From contig NZ_JAINUL010000001.1 of NCBI RefSeq assembly GCF_020639365.1, forward strand, positions 6,561,157 through 6,622,766: DNA of 61,610 nucleotides, written 5' to 3'. The notes beneath the pieces are model-generated. The model saw only the letters and a program-made list of their open reading frames with translations, had not been told where the DNA came from and ran no database searches. This document shows positions 16,252-24,540 of the stretch, in pieces; positions within the stretch are counted from its first letter, which is position 1; every line of letters starts with the position of its first letter. A program made the position numbers and the translations under genes. Source of the stretch: Streptomyces flavotricini. Lineage in GTDB: Bacteria > Actinomycetota > Actinomycetes > Streptomycetales > Streptomycetaceae.

Positions 16252-18840
16252 TCACGCCAGGGCCGCCACGAGGTCGCCCGCCGCGAGCTGTTCGAGCCCG
16301 CAGCCGTCAACGGGCCCCGGCAGCAGCCGGTATGCGGACCCGCTGGCCCCGGCCGGCGCCACATCGCCCTCGACCAGTGCGAGGAACACCGACTTCCCCG
16401 AGGCCGCGGCCCCCGCCAGGGCGTCGACGTCCTGCGCCGGCCGCCGGCCGTCCGGATCGCGCAGCCCGACCAGCCGGGAGGCGAAGGCGACGGTGTCCTC
16501 GTCCGCGCCCCGCCGGTACGTCCAGAGCTCGTCCGGGTCGCTCGGCCGCGGGGTGCGCCGCAGGACGAGCACCTCGGGGCAGCGCGCGGCCGCGTGCCAG
16601 GCCGCCAGCTCCCACAGGGTGGTGCGGCCCGTCGAGAAGTACGTGAACAGGTCGCGGCCGATGCGGGCCAGGTCCTCCTGGTGCGCCCACACACTGTGGT
16701 AGCCCTCGTCGTCCGGCAGGTGCACGTCCGTCCACAGGAACCCGCGCCGTTCCAGGTCGACCAGGAGCGGAACGTGGATCCGGGAGTTCCCCACCAGGTC
16801 GTAGCGCTGGCGTACGGTCCGCGGATCGTAGCGGGAGGTGCGCCCGGAGCGGTGGGGCAGGGCCATGAACCCGGCGAAGGCGTCGGGCAGCAGCTCGAAG
16901 GGGATGTTGTTGTAGCTGAAGACCACGGGCATGGCGAAGCGCACCCCGGTGTCGGCGAGCCGGTCCAGGTCGATGTCCACGTACTCGCTCGCGCCGCGGG
17001 GCGCGGGGGCGGAGGTGAGGTCCCCGGAGTGGACGACGGCTCCCTCGCGAAACACCAGGTTCGTGAAGTCGCACAGGCCCGCGTAGTTCCAGTCGGCGTC
17101 GAACAGGACCACGGACAGGTCCAGGTCCACCCGCTTCTTCGGCGGTTCCATCCAGTGCAGGAACATCCGCAGCACGTCGCCGCCGGGCAGTGCCTGGAAA
17201 CTTCCCTTGGGCACCGTGACCAGCGCCTTGGCCGCCGCCCGCTCGGCGGAGGGCACATGGAGGTGGGCGAGCCGGGAGTCGAGCACCGCCGCCTCGTACG
17301 GGTCCGCCGCGGCCAGCCGGCGCAGCAGCTCGCGCTCGAACAGCTCGCACACCGAGCGGGTCACCGCCTCGGCCAGCGGCGCCCGGTCCTCGTCGCGGGT
17401 GTACGAGTGCGCGACCCGGCCGCGCGGGAAGAACACCCGCCGGGTGCCGGGCAGGTGGCGGACCCGCAGCCGCCCGAGCGCGCAGAGCACGGGCCCGGGA
17501 CCCGCCTTCGGCAGCCGATCGGCCAGCACCCGCGCCACCCGTTCGGGCAGCGCCTCGGCCGCGTACAGCCGCAGCAGGTGGTCGAGCCGCCGTACGAGTT
17601 CGCCGGGCCGCTCGGCGAGCACCGCCAGGGCCGCGTCCGGGTCGCCGGACCGCAGGGCCTCCTCGGCGCGCCCGGTCCAGGTGGCCGGGCGCAGGCGCGC
17701 GCCGTCGACCCGTACGGCCTGCGGGTGCGCGGCGGCGGTCGCCCGCAGAGCGGCGCCGAGCCCGGGCCCGGAGGTGTCGGTCCCCCGCAGGACGGCGAAG
17801 GCGAGCGTGGCGCGCGGGTGGCGCTCGTACCGCTCGAAGGGGTGCAGGATCTCCGCGGCGCGCTTCCAGGGGTCGGGGTGGCGCAGGACGTCCTCGACGA
17901 GCAGACCCGGATCGAGGGCGTCCAGTACGGCGAGCAGCTCGCGCCGCAGCGCGCGCGGCAGGGAGCGCAGCCGCGGCGGCGCCAGCAGGTCCGCCTCGCC
18001 TCCGGACCAGACGGCGAGCAGCCGCAGGACGTCGGTGGCGGTGGTGAGCCGCTCGGGGAGCAGGGCCCGTACTCCCTCCCGGGTGCGGCGCTCACGCAGC
18101 AGGGTGCCGAGGACCAGGGCCTTGGTCTCGCGTACGGGGATGGTGTCGGGCAGCCAGTCGAGCGCGGGCGGGGCGTGCGCGAGGAGGACCCGGGCCTCCT
18201 CGGTGTCCTGGGCCGAGAGCGGGGTGCGGCGGGCGAGCAGCTTGCCGAGCGCGGTGACGGCGTCGGCGGCGCGGTCGGAGCCGAAGGTCAGCAGCCGCAG
18301 CGGGCCGCCCCCCGGGGGAGCGGCGTCGTGCCGCGGCGACGGCCGCAGGAACGGGTCGGCGGGGTCGATCCGGCGGTGGCAGATCGGGCAGCCCGCGTAG
18401 TCGGCCCCGTCCCAGCAGGTGCGGCAGACGAGGTGGGCGCAGGGTGCGACGGGGCGGACGGCGCCGACCGTCGCGCACAGGACGCACGGCTGCTCCGGCC
18501 ACTGCAGGAGCAGCGTGAGCACGCGGCGGGTCCACAGGGCGTGGGTGTCGTCCGGTACCGAGGCGGGGAACGAGCGGAAGAGCGGCATGTGGGTGCGGTC
18601 GGCGCCCAGCAGGATGTCGATGTCCTTGACCAACTGGGTTCCCGCGGCGGCGAGTCCGGCGGGCCCGAGCCAGGCGAGCGCCGAACGCAGGGGGCCCGTG
18701 AGGGCGTGGCCGCGGTCGAGGAGTTCGGCCTCCAGGGCCGTCAGGCCCTCGGCGGTCGACGGATCGCCCGGGCGGGGCCCGGCCTGGTCGACGTAAACGG
18801 TGTGCAGACGGCGCAACAGGACGGTCGACAGCTCGGGCAA
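16252..18840 (-). CDS. Large RING-finger protein (MXAN_6230/SCO0854-type)
   Basis: An 862-residue protein I recognise as resembling the MXAN_6230/SCO0854 family. Residues ~118-160 form a RING-like finger (CVLCATVG, then CAHLVCRTCWDGADYAGCPICHRR), with spacing C-x2-C...C-x-H-x2-C-x2-C...C-x2-C, rare in bacteria. A long helical middle follows; the last ~350 residues hold FLHWMEPPKKRVDLDLSVVLF and DWNYAGLCDFTNLVF, reminiscent of TerD-type beta domains. TTG 18840 follows GGAGGAA by 10 nt. Function unknown; bacterial RING proteins may be protein-interaction modules or ligase-like effectors. Confidence 0.8.
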   Translation of the reverse strand: MPELSTVLLRRLHTVYVDQAGPRPGDPSTAEGLTALEAELLDRGHALTGPLRSALAWLGPAGLAAAGTQLVKDIDILLGADRTHMPLFRSFPASVPDDTHALWTRRVLTLLLQWPEQPCVLCATVGAVRPVAPCAHLVCRTCWDGADYAGCPICHRRIDPADPFLRPSPRHDAAPPGGGPLRLLTFGSDRAADAVTALGKLLARRTPLSAQDTEEARVLLAHAPPALDWLPDTIPVRETKALVLGTLLRERRTREGVRALLPERLTTATDVLRLLAVWSGGEADLLAPPRLRSLPRALRRELLAVLDALDPGLLVEDVLRHPDPWKRAAEILHPFERYERHPRATLAFAVLRGTDTSGPGLGAALRATAAAHPQAVRVDGARLRPATWTGRAEEALRSGDPDAALAVLAERPGELVRRLDHLLRLYAAEALPERVARVLADRLPKAGPGPVLCALGRLRVRHLPGTRRVFFPRGRVAHSYTRDEDRAPLAEAVTRSVCELFERELLRRLAAADPYEAAVLDSRLAHLHVPSAERAAAKALVTVPKGSFQALPGGDVLRMFLHWMEPPKKRVDLDLSVVLFDADWNYAGLCDFTNLVFREGAVVHSGDLTSAPAPRGASEYVDIDLDRLADTGVRFAMPVVFSYNNIPFELLPDAFAGFMALPHRSGRTSRYDPRTVRQRYDLVGNSRIHVPLLVDLERRGFLWTDVHLPDDEGYHSVWAHQEDLARIGRDLFTYFSTGRTTLWELAAWHAAARCPEVLVLRRTPRPSDPDELWTYRRGADEDTVAFASRLVGLRDPDGRRPAQDVDALAGAAASGKSVFLALVEGDVAPAGASGSAYRLLPGPVDGCGLEQLAAGDLVAALA

Positions 18841-18992
18841 AAGGGGGATTCCTCCGGAACCGGAAAGGGTGTGGGGCGGAGGCGGAGAGGGGACGCGCTA
18901 CGGGTGTCGTCAGAAGGATGAGAAGGAAGCACGTCGCGGAGCCGCCCCCGCGCAGCCGATACAACCACGGACACCCGGGGCCGCAAAGCGAT

Positions 18993-19628
18993 TTATCGCG
19001 GGGGTGGAGGGGGCGCCGCCAGCAGCGAGCCGACCAGGGCGCGGACGGAGAGCAGGAACAACCTTTCCGGGTCTGCCGGTCGGGCGAGGGCGCGGGCGAG
19101 CTCGGGGTCGTCGGGAGCCGCGGAAGGGTCCCAGAGGTCGCTCTCGGCGGGGGACTGGGCGGGGGAGCGCTCCCGGTTGCGCTCCACCAGGAGGTACCCG
19201 ACGATCTGGAACTGGACCGCGCGCACGGCGTCGGCGGCCCGCGCCCCGCGCAGCCCGGCCGCGTGCACCTCGTGGACCAGGGCCTGCTGGGCGGGCAGGA
19301 ACATCCGCTCGGTGAGCCCGCGTTCGTGGACCATCGCGATCAGGTGCGGCCGCCCGCGCAGTTCGCGGCGCAGGGTCCGGGCCACGGACAGGATCCGCTC
19401 GACGGGGGTGCGGCCGGCCGGCCGTATCGCGCCCATCTCCTGGACGGTCCGCTCCACCAGGGCGTCGAGCAGCGATTCGCGGTTGCCGACGTGCCAGTAG
19501 ATGGAGGTCACCGCCGTACCGAGCTCCGCAGCGAGTTTGCGCATGGTGAGGGCGGCCGGGCCGTGCTGCCTGACCAGGGAGGCGGCCGCCGCCAGTACTT
19601 CGTCACGGGTGAGCGTGGTTCTGGCCAT
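18993..19628 (-). CDS. TetR-family transcriptional regulator
   Basis: A 211-residue TetR repressor. The N-terminal helix-turn-helix is LTMRKLAAELGTAVTSIYWH (about residues 27-46), the classic TetR pattern, and the C-terminal ligand domain contains GLTERMFLPAQQALVHEVHAAG. The protein ends in a run of prolines. ATG 19628. Divergent from the acetoacetate-decarboxylase-like operon, with a 113-bp shared intergenic region holding a perfect palindrome, so it most likely represses that operon until a pathway intermediate binds. Confidence 0.88.
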   Translation of the reverse strand: MARTTLTRDEVLAAAASLVRQHGPAALTMRKLAAELGTAVTSIYWHVGNRESLLDALVERTVQEMGAIRPAGRTPVERILSVARTLRRELRGRPHLIAMVHERGLTERMFLPAQQALVHEVHAAGLRGARAADAVRAVQFQIVGYLLVERNRERSPAQSPAESDLWDPSAAPDDPELARALARPADPERLFLLSVRALVGSLLAAPPPPPR

Positions 19629-19701
19629 GGCCGTCTCCCGCCAATCTGTCGGATCGTCAGTTCTGGCCCGTGCAGGGGTCTTTACCCTTCATCGGTAGCG
19701 G

Positions 19702-19716
19702 TGTAACTGTGTTACA
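19702..19716. promoter_or_regulatory. Candidate TetR operator
   Basis: TGTAAC and GTTACA form a perfect 6-bp inverted repeat with a TGT centre, in the intergenic region between the divergent TetR gene and the decarboxylase operon, 26 nt before the operon's first ATG. Size and position fit a TetR-family binding site. Confidence 0.6.
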
Positions 19717-19741
19717 GAACCGATCCGCTCAAGGACGAGGG

Positions 19742-20563
19742 ATGGTGCGAGACATGGCACGCGTACGGTACGGAGCACGCACCGAGGCCGAGATCACGGC
19801 GTCGCGCGAGAAGAGCGCCAAGCTCCCCGACATCTGGTCCACCGGTGTGGTGGCGGTCTGGGAGAGCGACCCGGACGTGGTGGCGGCGGTCCTGCCGCCG
19901 CCGCTCAAGCCCGCCGAGCGGCCCCTCGTACGGGCCAACATCAGCAAGGTCGACCTGCCCGGCTACCCCCTGGGCGCCGGCTCGGTGGCCGTGGCCGCGC
20001 GGCACGGCGGGGTCGAGGGCTGGTACCCGCTGGTCATGCCGATGACCCACGAGCGGGCCCTGATCGGCGGCCGCGAGGTCTTCGGCGAGCCGAAGAAGCT
20101 GGGCGAGGTCGACGTCGAGCGCGACGGGCTCGTCGTACGGGCGGCCCTGGCCCGGCACGGGATCGCCTTCGTCGAGGTGCGCGGGGCGGTGGACCGCGAA
20201 CTGCCACTGCCCGAGCCCGCCGCCAAGACCGACTTCTACTTCAAGTTCCTCCCGGCGGTGGACGGTTCGGGCTTCGACGCAGACCCGGTGCTCGTCCACG
20301 TCACCCGCAACGAGAAGGTCCGCAAGCTGGAGCACATCACCGGTGACGTGGTCCTGCGCGAGTCGATGTTCGACCCCGTCGCCGACCTCCCCGTACGCCG
20401 GATCGTGGAGATCACCATCGGCGAGAAGACCACCGACCAGAAGGGCCGCGTCGTCGAGCGCGTCAGCGCCCGGGCCCTCCTCCCCTACATCCACCAGCGA
20501 TACGACGACCCGATGCAGATCCTCGACGCGCCCCCGGAGGGATCGTCAGGGGGGAGGGTGTGA
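19742..20563 (+). CDS. Acetoacetate-decarboxylase-family protein
   Basis: A 273-residue member of the acetoacetate decarboxylase superfamily. The EVFGEPKKLGEVDVERDG segment (about residues 112-129) carries the paired lysines that form the Schiff base in the family; LPGYPLGAGSVAVAARHGG and YPLVMPMTHERALIGGRE are also typical. ATG 19742 has GGACGAGG just upstream; ATG 19754 is an alternative. First gene of a four-gene run under the divergent TetR. Such proteins can decarboxylate or hydrate/dehydrate beta-keto or enol acids; the substrate here is unknown. Confidence 0.82.
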   Translation: MVRDMARVRYGARTEAEITASREKSAKLPDIWSTGVVAVWESDPDVVAAVLPPPLKPAERPLVRANISKVDLPGYPLGAGSVAVAARHGGVEGWYPLVMPMTHERALIGGREVFGEPKKLGEVDVERDGLVVRAALARHGIAFVEVRGAVDRELPLPEPAAKTDFYFKFLPAVDGSGFDADPVLVHVTRNEKVRKLEHITGDVVLRESMFDPVADLPVRRIVEITIGEKTTDQKGRVVERVSARALLPYIHQRYDDPMQILDAPPEGSSGGRV

Positions 20564-20564
20564 C

Positions 20565-21449
20565 ATGCGGCTCGAACCCGGACAGGTGGCCGTCGTCACC
20601 GGCGCGGCCGGCGGCATCGGGCTCGCGATGGCCCGCCGTTTCGCGGCCGAGGGGCTGAACGTCGTCCTCGCCGACGTGGAGGAGGGGGCCCTGCGCAAGG
20701 CCGCCGGCGAGCTGACCGCCGACGGCGCCCGGGTGCTGGCCCGGCTCGTCGACGTCAGCGACCGCGACTCCGTCGTCGCGCTCGCCGACGCCGCGTACGA
20801 GACCTTCGGCGCCGTGCACGTGCTCTGCAACAACGCGGGCGTCGGCTCCGGCGCCGAGGGCCGGATGTGGGAGCACGAGCCCAACGACTGGAAATGGGCC
20901 TTCTCCGTCAACGTCTGGGGCGTCTTCCACGGCATCCAGGCCTTCGTCCCTCGCATGATCGCGGGCGGCGGCCCCGGCCACGTCGTCAACACCTCCTCCG
21001 GCGACGGCGGCATCGCCCCGCTGCCCACCGCCTCCGTCTACGCCGTGACCAAGGCGGCCGTGGTCACCATGACCGAATCGCTGTACGCCCACCTCAAGGC
21101 GGAACGCGCGCCCGTCGGAGCCTCCGTCCTCTTCCCCGGACCGCACATGCTGCGCACCGGGCTGTGGGAGTCACACCGCAACCGGCCGGAGCGGTACGCG
21201 AAGCAGCGGCCGCGCAAGACCCCGTACCGCAGTCTCGACCAGTACGAGGCCGCCATGAAGCAGGCCGGCCACGAGGTGGAGTTCACCCCGGTCGAGGAGG
21301 TCGCCGAGCACGTCGTCGACGGCATCCGCGCCGGCCGCTTCTGGATGCTCCCGGCGAGCGAGCACAGCGACCGGCAGATCCGCGCCCGGTCGCAGTCGAT
21401 GCTCGACCGCGCCGACCCCGCCTACCTGGAGAGCTTCATCCTCGACTGA
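20565..21449 (+). CDS. SDR-family oxidoreductase
   Basis: A 294-residue classical short-chain dehydrogenase. Cofactor motif TGAAGGIG (about residues 12-19), NNAG in VLCNNAGVGSG, active-site Ser in NTSSGDGG, and YAVTK as the YxxxK pair. LADVEE after strand 2 suggests NAD preference (Asp). It starts 1 nt after the decarboxylase-like stop and is followed 19 nt on by two amidohydrolases, so it acts in the same pathway, probably on a hydroxy or keto intermediate. Confidence 0.88.
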   Translation: MRLEPGQVAVVTGAAGGIGLAMARRFAAEGLNVVLADVEEGALRKAAGELTADGARVLARLVDVSDRDSVVALADAAYETFGAVHVLCNNAGVGSGAEGRMWEHEPNDWKWAFSVNVWGVFHGIQAFVPRMIAGGGPGHVVNTSSGDGGIAPLPTASVYAVTKAAVVTMTESLYAHLKAERAPVGASVLFPGPHMLRTGLWESHRNRPERYAKQRPRKTPYRSLDQYEAAMKQAGHEVEFTPVEEVAEHVVDGIRAGRFWMLPASEHSDRQIRARSQSMLDRADPAYLESFILD

Positions 21450-21468
21450 CTCGCCTGAGGAGCGACCG

Positions 21469-22761
21469 TTGACCGACAGCAGCGCGTACGAAGACCCGTA
21501 CCTGATCATCTCCTCCGACTGTCACGCGGGACTGCCCACCGAGCAGTACCGTCCGTACCTCGACTCCCGCTTCCACCCGCAGTTCGACGAGTTCCTGGGC
21601 CAGCGCGACGCCCGCCGCGCCGAGGCCACGAAGCTGGGCGTCCGCAACGAGGCCTTCGCCGAGAAGTGGTTCCACGATCACGAGGAAGGCCTGCGGGGCG
21701 GCTGGGACACGGGGCAGCGCCTGAAGGAGCTCGACGGCGACGGGGTCGCCGCCGAGGTCGTCTTCCCCGACGCCGACGCCGTGGACAGCCAGACCGCCGC
21801 CCCCTTCGGGGTGGGCCTCGGGCTCTCCGGCGACCAGGACCCCGAGCTCGGCATGGCGGGCGCGCAGGCGCACAACCGCTGGCTGGCGGAGTTCGTCTCC
21901 GAGACCCCCGCGCGGCACTGCGGGGTCGCCCTGCTGCCCGTCACGGGCGAACCGTCGAAGGTCGTCGCCGAGGTGTACCGGGCCAAGGAGTCAGGGCTCG
22001 GCGCGCTGATGATCCCCGCGATGTGGGTGGACAAGGCGCCGTACCACGACCGCCGCTACGACCCGGTGTGGGCGGCCGCCGCCGAGACGCGGATGCCGAT
22101 CGTCACCCACTCGGGGTCCTCGCCGCGCCACGAGTACGGCGACCACCTGGGCATCTTCGTCTCCGAGGTCACGTGGTGGCCGGCCCGCCCGCTGTGGTTC
22201 CTGCTCTGGTCCGGGGTCTTCGAGCGGCACCCGGGGCTGCGGTTCGGCGTCGCCGAGTCGGGCTGCTGGTGGCTGCCGAACCAGCTGTGGTTCATGGACC
22301 GGCTCTACCTCGGCGCGCACGGCGGCAAGAAGCTGTCCCCGTTCGAGGAGCTGAAGCGCCCGCCGAGCGAGTACCTGGACCGCCAGGTGTTCATCTGCGC
22401 GACGAACACCAAGCGGCGCGAGCTGGCCCAGCGGTACGAGATCGGCGTGGACAACATCCTGTGGGGCTCGGACTTCCCGCACCCCGAGGGGACCTGGCCG
22501 AACACCCGGAACTGGCTGAAGAACACCTTCCACGACATCCCGGTCGGCGAGACCCGCCGGATGCTGGGGCTGGCGGCGGCGGACGTCTTCGGCTTCGACA
22601 CCGCGGAGCTGGTCCCCATCGCCCGGCGGATCGGCCCGACCCCGGCGGAGCTGGGCCAGCCGGCAGACCAGGCGTCGGTGGAGGCCTCGTGGGCCCGCTC
22701 GCGGGAGACGGGCCGCCACTGGCTGACGGGCGGGGACTTCCCGGTCCTGGGGGTGAACTGA
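21469..22761 (+). CDS. Amidohydrolase_2-family metal-dependent hydrolase
   Basis: A 430-residue TIM-barrel protein of the amidohydrolase_2 group (includes ACMS-type decarboxylases). Metal-site motifs: ISSDCHAG (D-x-H near residue 17), THSGSS, and ILWGSDFPHPEGTW late in the chain. The start is TTG 21469, preceded by TGAGGAG. Its stop overlaps the next ATG by 1 nt (TGATG). It shares architecture with its neighbour, suggesting an ancient tandem duplication or a heteromer. It may hydrolyse or decarboxylate a cyclic acid; substrate unknown. Confidence 0.85.
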   Translation: MTDSSAYEDPYLIISSDCHAGLPTEQYRPYLDSRFHPQFDEFLGQRDARRAEATKLGVRNEAFAEKWFHDHEEGLRGGWDTGQRLKELDGDGVAAEVVFPDADAVDSQTAAPFGVGLGLSGDQDPELGMAGAQAHNRWLAEFVSETPARHCGVALLPVTGEPSKVVAEVYRAKESGLGALMIPAMWVDKAPYHDRRYDPVWAAAAETRMPIVTHSGSSPRHEYGDHLGIFVSEVTWWPARPLWFLLWSGVFERHPGLRFGVAESGCWWLPNQLWFMDRLYLGAHGGKKLSPFEELKRPPSEYLDRQVFICATNTKRRELAQRYEIGVDNILWGSDFPHPEGTWPNTRNWLKNTFHDIPVGETRRMLGLAAADVFGFDTAELVPIARRIGPTPAELGQPADQASVEASWARSRETGRHWLTGGDFPVLGVN

Positions 22762-23978
22762 TGTCGGACCGGTACACGGTCATCTCGGCGGACTGCCACG
22801 CGGGCGCGGACCTGTTGGACTACAAGCCGTACCTGGAGAAGCGGTACCACGAGGAGTTCGACGCCTGGGCCGCGTCGTACGTGAACCCGTACGAGGACCT
22901 CCTCGCGGACACGGCGGACCGCAACTGGAACTCGGCGCGCAGGCTCGCCGAACTGGAGGCGGACGGCATCGTGGCGGAGGTGGTCTTCCCGAACACGATC
23001 CCGCCGTTCTTCCCCAAGGCCTCGCTGATGGCGCAGCCGCCCACGGCCGCGGAGTACACGATGCGCTGGGCGGGGCTCCAGGCGCACAACCGCTGGCTGG
23101 CGGACTTCTGCGCGGACGCGCCGGGGCGGCGGGCGGGCGTGGCGCAGATCCTGCTCAACGACGTGGACGCGGCGGTCAAGGAGATCCGCCGCACGCGCGA
23201 AGCCGGCCTGACGGGAGGCATCCTGCTGCCCGGCGTCCCGCCCGGCTCGTCGGTCCCCGAGCTGTACTCGGCCGCGTACGACCCGATCTGGGCGGTGTGC
23301 GACGAGCTGGACGTCCCGGTCAACCACCACGGCGGCTCCGCGTCGCCGCCGCTCGGCGACGAGCCGGCCGCGCGGGCGGTCTTCATGGTGGAGACGACCT
23401 GGTTCTCGCACCGGGCCCTGTGGCACCTCATCTTCGGCGGGGCGTTCCGCCGCCACCCCGGCCTGAAGCTGGTCCTGACGGAGCAGGGCTCGGGCTGGAT
23501 CCCGGGGGTGGTGGAGATGCTGGACTACTACCACGGCCGTCTGGTCGCGGCGTCGGCCACGGCCGAGTCGAAATTCGGGGCGGGCCTGGCGGAGGCGATG
23601 GGCAAGGGCCCGAGCGAGGTCTGGCGGGACAACTGCTTCGTGGGGGCCAGCTTCATGCGCCCCCACGAGGTCCCGCTGCGGGAACGGATCGGCCTCGACA
23701 AGATCATGTGGGGCAGCGACTACCCCCACGACGAGGGCACCACCCCGTTCTCCCGCGAAGGCCTCCGCATCGCCTACGCGGGCCTCCCGAGGGACGAGGT
23801 GGCGGCGATGGCCGGCGGCAACGCGGCCCGCGTCTACGGCTTCGACCTGGCCGTGCTGGACCCGATCGCCGCCGAACACGGCCCCCTGGTCTCGGAAATG
23901 GCCGAGCCCCTGAAGGAGGTCCCCCCGGAAGCCACCAGCCCGGCCTTCGCCCGAGGCGGCTCGGTCCGCGTCTGGTAG
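22761..23978 (+). CDS. Second amidohydrolase_2-family protein
   Basis: A 405-residue paralogue of the upstream protein, aligning along its length: ISADCHAGADLLDYKPYLE at the N-terminus, AHNRWLADFC, VNHHGGSASPP, and IMWGSDYPHDEGTTPFSREG. All expected metal-binding His/Asp positions are present. ATG 22761 is coupled to the preceding stop. Last gene of the operon, which ends at the hairpin at 24001. The two paralogues may be successive enzymes or subunits. Confidence 0.85.
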   Translation: MSDRYTVISADCHAGADLLDYKPYLEKRYHEEFDAWAASYVNPYEDLLADTADRNWNSARRLAELEADGIVAEVVFPNTIPPFFPKASLMAQPPTAAEYTMRWAGLQAHNRWLADFCADAPGRRAGVAQILLNDVDAAVKEIRRTREAGLTGGILLPGVPPGSSVPELYSAAYDPIWAVCDELDVPVNHHGGSASPPLGDEPAARAVFMVETTWFSHRALWHLIFGGAFRRHPGLKLVLTEQGSGWIPGVVEMLDYYHGRLVAASATAESKFGAGLAEAMGKGPSEVWRDNCFVGASFMRPHEVPLRERIGLDKIMWGSDYPHDEGTTPFSREGLRIAYAGLPRDEVAAMAGGNAARVYGFDLAVLDPIAAEHGPLVSEMAEPLKEVPPEATSPAFARGGSVRVW

Positions 23979-24000
23979 CCCCGGGATCCCGGCCGCCGCC

Positions 24001-24036
24001 GGGGCGGCTCAGGTGCCGCTGAGCCTGAGCCGCCCC
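24001..24036 (+). terminator. Hairpin after the amidohydrolase operon
   Basis: GGGGCGGCTCAGG (24001-24013) pairs perfectly with CCTGAGCCGCCCC (24024-24036) around a 10-nt loop, 22 nt after the operon's last stop. No U-tract follows. Confidence 0.7.
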
Positions 24037-24457
24037 GGGCCGAACAGTTCGGACCCCACGATCCGGGCGCTGCCCCGAACAGCTTCTCCAGGTCGGGGTG
24101 GCTCCGGATCTCCCGGGGAACGGCGTGATCACCCTCCAGGCGGATACGGCTGAGATGCCGTAACGAACGCGTAGGCCGCCCCGTCCGAGTGGTCCGCCAG
24201 CCTGGTCACCGCCAGGGCCAGCTCGCCCGTCCGCCGGATCAGTTCCACGTCCGTTCGGGCCCCGAAGCCCGGCAGGGTCGTCAGGCCACCGGGCGGCGCC
24301 GGAGCGTGGTGGGGCGGGCCGGGTCGGGAGTCGGGCCCGCCCCGGGGGACCGGGTCGGCAGGGGCTTCACCAGTGCCCTCGCCGCCGTGCCCGGCACGCG
24401 TGAGAGAACCGTCTCGAAACCCGTCGTCCCCCACCCTTCCCCCGGCCCGGAGATCAT
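24009..24457 (-). pseudogene. Degenerate gene with several frameshifts
   Basis: No intact gene spans 23979-24540. On the minus strand, protein-like segments appear in successive frames: MISGPGEGWGTTGFETVLSR from ATG 24457 (ending at a TGA near 24277), then TDVELIRRTGELALAVTRLA and DHSDGAAYAFVTAS, then HLSRIRLEGDHAVPREIRSH and PDLEKLFGAAPG, then IVGSELFGPGRLRLSGT with TGA at 24011. At least two indels would join them. The last segment coincides with the operon's terminator hairpin, which lowers confidence. The family is not recognised. Confidence 0.45.
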
Positions 24458-24485
24458 CGCGTGAACCGCCGGTAACCCCGATGGA

Positions 24486-24497
24486 TACCGATCGGTA
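24486..24497. promoter_or_regulatory. Palindromic operator before the sterol-desaturase-like gene
   Basis: TACCGATCGGTA is a perfect 12-bp palindrome, typical of TetR-family sites. It lies 43 nt before the leaderless-looking start at 24541, whose -10-like TATGGT is at 24529-24534. A nearby CGGTAAC (24469-24475) repeats part of the motif. Confidence 0.45.
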
Positions 24498-24540
24498 ACA
24501 ACCCCTAGCGGTGCCTCCGAACCCGCTCTATGGTGCGGGC

